This document shows positions 4,439 through 6,677 of a DNA stretch of 6,677 nucleotides, one piece after another. The translations under genes were made by a program, and so were the position numbers. The notes beneath the pieces were generated by a model, which was not told the DNA's origin, did not search any database, and saw nothing but the letters and a program-made list of their open reading frames with translations. The stretch lies in contig JAPLCH010000072.1 in NCBI GenBank assembly GCA_026392325.1, positions 1 through 6,677 of the forward strand. Reading direction: 5' to 3'. Origin of the DNA: Solirubrobacterales bacterium (GTDB lineage: Bacteria > Actinomycetota > Thermoleophilia > Solirubrobacterales > Solirubrobacteraceae). Position 1 is the first letter of the stretch. Every line of letters starts with the position of its first letter.

Positions 4439-5671
4439 ATGAATGCAGTTGTCGCGGTTAATGAGTCCGTAAGCCCTACGAGAAGGCACTTCGTCCACTA
4501 CCGGGCCTCTGTCACGGCTGTATGCGCAGGGTTGGCGATCGCCTTGGTTCTCAGCGCCTCTGTTGGGACTGCCAACGCAACATCTCCGCTGTTCTATCTC
4601 GGGACTCCCAAGCAGCTTTCCGCCTCAGGGAATGGAAACCACACATGCCTTCTCCTCAAGAACGGAAGAGTTGTTTGCTGGGGACAGGGCAACTACGGCC
4701 AGCTCGGTGACGGGACTTGGGTTTCCAAGGCAAAACCAGTTTCCGTCAGTGGCATAACCTCTGCTAAGCAAGTGTCGGCAGGTCCCGTTCACAGTTGCGC
4801 TGTCCTCTCTGGTGGCACTGTCAAGTGCTGGGGCGCCAATGGAAACGGCCAGCTCGGCAATGGGAAGACATCCTCCAGTGCATCACCGGTAACCGTCACC
4901 GGCCTCACCGGTGTGAAAGAGGTGGCCACCGGCCAATGGCATACGTGTGCGCTGCTCACCAGTGGCTCCATCAAGTGCTGGGGGTACGGCTTTGGGGGGC
5001 AGTTGGGCAACGGGACAGCGGTGGTGTCGCAACTCACGCCGGTAACCGTCTCTGGGATCACTGGCGCTACGGATATTTCGGCAGGCTCACAGTTCACCTG
5101 TGCGATTGTTTCCGCCAGAGTCAAATGCTGGGGCTTCGGCTTCAACATGAGCTCGCTTGTGCCCGGGTATGTCAACGGCATAACTGGCGGAGCAGCACAG
5201 GTCTCTGCGAGCCTGGCGCACGGCTGTGCGACGCTGACAAGTGGGTCAATCAAGTGCTGGGGTACGGGCGGCTACGGCCAGTTGGGTAACGGCACAACGC
5301 CTAATAATTCACCGGCAGTCACGGTCACCGGCATCTCAACTGCCAAGCAAGTCGCCGCTGGCGGAGTTCACAGTTGCGCCGTTCTCAAGAGTGGCACTGT
5401 CCGCTGCTGGGGCGGATCCGGTTCTGGTCAGCTTGGCGACGGCCAGAGCTTCTACAACCGCTACACCCCGGTGATCGCGAAGACCAGCGGAGGCGCGAGC
5501 ATTACGGGCATGACTCAGATCGTGGCGGGATACACGCACACTTGCGCGATGTTCGGCGACCTCATGGTCTACTGCTGGGGTGCTGGGGCGTGGGGACAAA
5601 TCGGGAACGGAGCCTGGCTGAACAAGCTCGGGGCAGTGGCTGTCGATTACCCCTGGGTGATCATCGGCTGA
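4439..5671 (+). CDS. Secreted seven-bladed RCC1-repeat protein
   Basis: This 410-residue protein begins with a probable Sec signal peptide: basic residues RR at 15-16 and R22, hydrophobic core about 24-42, likely cleavage after ANA at 47. The rest is seven RCC1-type propeller repeats of pattern GxxHxCAxLxxGxVKCWGxGxxGQLGNG. Cysteine pairs are at 70/80, 120/130, 170/180, 221/230, 263/273, 313/323 and 369/379. Repeat 4 is degenerate: it lacks GQLGNG and its pair is nine apart. Repeats 2 and 6 are closest, sharing 14 identical bases (4787-4800 and 5366-5379). Seven blades would close a propeller, an interaction scaffold with no catalytic site; BLIP-II is a secreted RCC1-like propeller that binds beta-lactamase, but a partner here is unknown. 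C29 is not in a lipobox. The 3' end overlaps the convergent gene. Confidence 0.86.
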   Translation: MNAVVAVNESVSPTRRHFVHYRASVTAVCAGLAIALVLSASVGTANATSPLFYLGTPKQLSASGNGNHTCLLLKNGRVVCWGQGNYGQLGDGTWVSKAKPVSVSGITSAKQVSAGPVHSCAVLSGGTVKCWGANGNGQLGNGKTSSSASPVTVTGLTGVKEVATGQWHTCALLTSGSIKCWGYGFGGQLGNGTAVVSQLTPVTVSGITGATDISAGSQFTCAIVSARVKCWGFGFNMSSLVPGYVNGITGGAAQVSASLAHGCATLTSGSIKCWGTGGYGQLGNGTTPNNSPAVTVTGISTAKQVAAGGVHSCAVLKSGTVRCWGGSGSGQLGDGQSFYNRYTPVIAKTSGGASITGMTQIVAGYTHTCAMFGDLMVYCWGAGAWGQIGNGAWLNKLGAVAVDYPWVIIG

Positions 5672-6677
5672 CCTTAGGGGAGGGTCTACCAGGTGGGTCA
5701 ATCAGTAGGACCCTCCATGGCCCTGACTTGCCGACTGTCGTTGAGCTCACTCCGAGAGGTAGGCCGAAGGATTCCCCCGCGTCTGATGCTGGTGCCTCGA
5801 AGGCGAATGCTGGGCCCTTAACGCCGGAGGCTTTCGTGTCAGGCCAGACGGGGGCAATCTTGCCGAGCGGCACTCCGAGCTTCCAAGCCATTCCAGTTCG
5901 CATAGAAATGTTCACCATGATGGGGCGACCCTTGGCTAGCACGGCGCTCTTGCCACCGGCAAGTCCAACCGCTTCACTCAGCGCGTCAAGCGCTGCCACT
6001 TGCCGGTCGGGAGACGCGATCACTGAAGTGGTTGTTCCTCGACCAAGAACCTTGAGGTAGACAATCGCCGGGACTGAGATGACCAGGCCGCAAACCACGG
6101 CGAGGGTCATCAACTCTTGAGCTCTGCGGTTCGGCAGAGCATCGACAGCCCGAGAGAAGCCCCAAGCGGAGCAGATGATCAGCAATGCTGCCCCGGGCAT
6201 TAGATATCGGGGTTGACTAGCCATTCCTAAGGTGACCATGATCTGGTAGAGCGCGACTGCAGACACGGCTGCCGCGAGTAGGACAGTCAGAGTGCGATTG
6301 CGCTGAATGTAGGCAAAGAAGCAAGCCAAGGTGACTCCGGCAAACACTAGTGCGGGCAGTGGGATCTGATCAATCAATTGCCAAGTGGGTGCAAGCAATT
6401 TGGATGGTGGTTGGCTGGCCGCCTGATTGACAACATGGGACGGGGTTCCGGTTGACATCCAAACCATTGAGAGCCAGATCGTCGGTGCGACCAACGAATA
6501 ACTGAGCGCCCGAACCAGCCCAATTTGTTTCCTAATCAGGAGCCAAAGCGCGACAGCCCAGATGTAGAGCCAGGCTTCGGGCCTCATCAATCCGGAGAAG
6601 ATCAGGCACACAAGGGCCGTTTCGGCTCTGTTTCGGACCAGTGCTGTGACGGCAAGTAACACCAGGAGCACGACCAG
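5661..6677 (-). CDS. Polytopic membrane protein, probable GT-C-type glycosyltransferase (5' end missing)
   Basis: The frame is open to the window edge: codons for Leu and Val precede the GTG at 6671, which need not be the start. About 338 C-terminal residues are present. Counting from that GTG, hydrophobic segments lie near 1-12, 18-46, 52-72, 107-122, 128-147, 155-172 and 187-208. A soluble tail of about 125 residues follows, probably outside the membrane. LMRPEAWLY (28-36) and QPRYLMPGAAL (153-163) are the kind of loop motifs seen in polyprenyl-phosphate-sugar-dependent GT-C enzymes. The catalytic acidic loop expected near the N-terminus is outside the window, so activity cannot be confirmed. 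G+C is visibly lower than in the reductase gene, and TTA and AGA codons occur, hinting at different ancestry. An uncharacterised multi-pass membrane protein is the alternative. Confidence 0.7.
   Translation of the reverse strand: MVVLLVLLAVTALVRNRAETALVCLIFSGLMRPEAWLYIWAVALWLLIRKQIGLVRALSYSLVAPTIWLSMVWMSTGTPSHVVNQAASQPPSKLLAPTWQLIDQIPLPALVFAGVTLACFFAYIQRNRTLTVLLAAAVSAVALYQIMVTLGMASQPRYLMPGAALLIICSAWGFSRAVDALPNRRAQELMTLAVVCGLVISVPAIVYLKVLGRGTTTSVIASPDRQVAALDALSEAVGLAGGKSAVLAKGRPIMVNISMRTGMAWKLGVPLGKIAPVWPDTKASGVKGPAFAFEAPASDAGESFGLPLGVSSTTVGKSGPWRVLLIDPPGRPSPKVSR

Noticed and set aside
4511..4540. Lipoprotein signal at C29 of the RCC1 protein
   Set aside because: The residues before the cysteine (TAV) do not fit a lipobox, which needs a small Gly/Ala/Ser at -1; ANA at 45-47 is a better signal peptidase I site.

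Overview
This is a GC-rich window. One sampled line inside the reductase gene at 3961-4020 is 42 G+C of 60, and another inside the last gene at 6601-6660 is 34 of 60. GTG starts, GTGA/ATGA gene overlaps and a possible leaderless promoter suggest an actinobacterium, perhaps of the Thermoleophilia/Solirubrobacterales kind. That placement is an inference from style and remembered family resemblance, not from a marker gene.

Layout, left to right. (1) 15-99: a degenerate copy of a dispersed repeat. (2) 216-1102, minus strand: a two-gene unit of a 52-residue small protein with a strong ribosome site, coupled by an ATGA overlap to a class I SAM-dependent methyltransferase. (3) 1181-1309: repeat copy A, ending in a tRNA-3'-end-like hairpin. 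(4) 1371-2070, plus: a type II toxin-antitoxin module (ribbon-helix-helix antitoxin, PIN-domain toxin), with a perfect 10+10 bp palindrome over the predicted -10 box and against the antitoxin start. (5) 2082-2190: repeat copy B. (6) 2278-4199, plus: a two-gene catabolic operon of a VOC-family ring-cleaving dioxygenase and a maleylacetate reductase / iron-containing alcohol dehydrogenase family protein, overlapping by GTGA. (7) 4206-4299: repeat copy C. (8) 4439-5671, plus: a secreted seven-bladed RCC1-repeat protein with seven regularly spaced cysteine pairs. (9) 5661-6677, minus: the 3' part of a polytopic membrane protein, probably a GT-C-type glycosyltransferase, convergent with the RCC1 gene and overlapping it by 11 bp.

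The dioxygenase and reductase make biochemical sense together. In known (chloro)hydroquinone pathways a VOC-fold dioxygenase opens the ring and a maleylacetate reductase turns maleylacetate into 3-oxoadipate. The other modules are functionally unrelated to each other.

The most notable pattern is not a gene. All four long gaps in the left 4.4 kb contain one copy of the same roughly 90-125 bp repeat, in the same orientation. Copies A and B match at 70 of 90 aligned bases without gaps (hand count). Copies A and C end in a motif resembling the T-arm and 3' acceptor strand of a tRNA, without the rest of a tRNA. The unrelated modules are therefore arranged like repeat-bounded cassettes.
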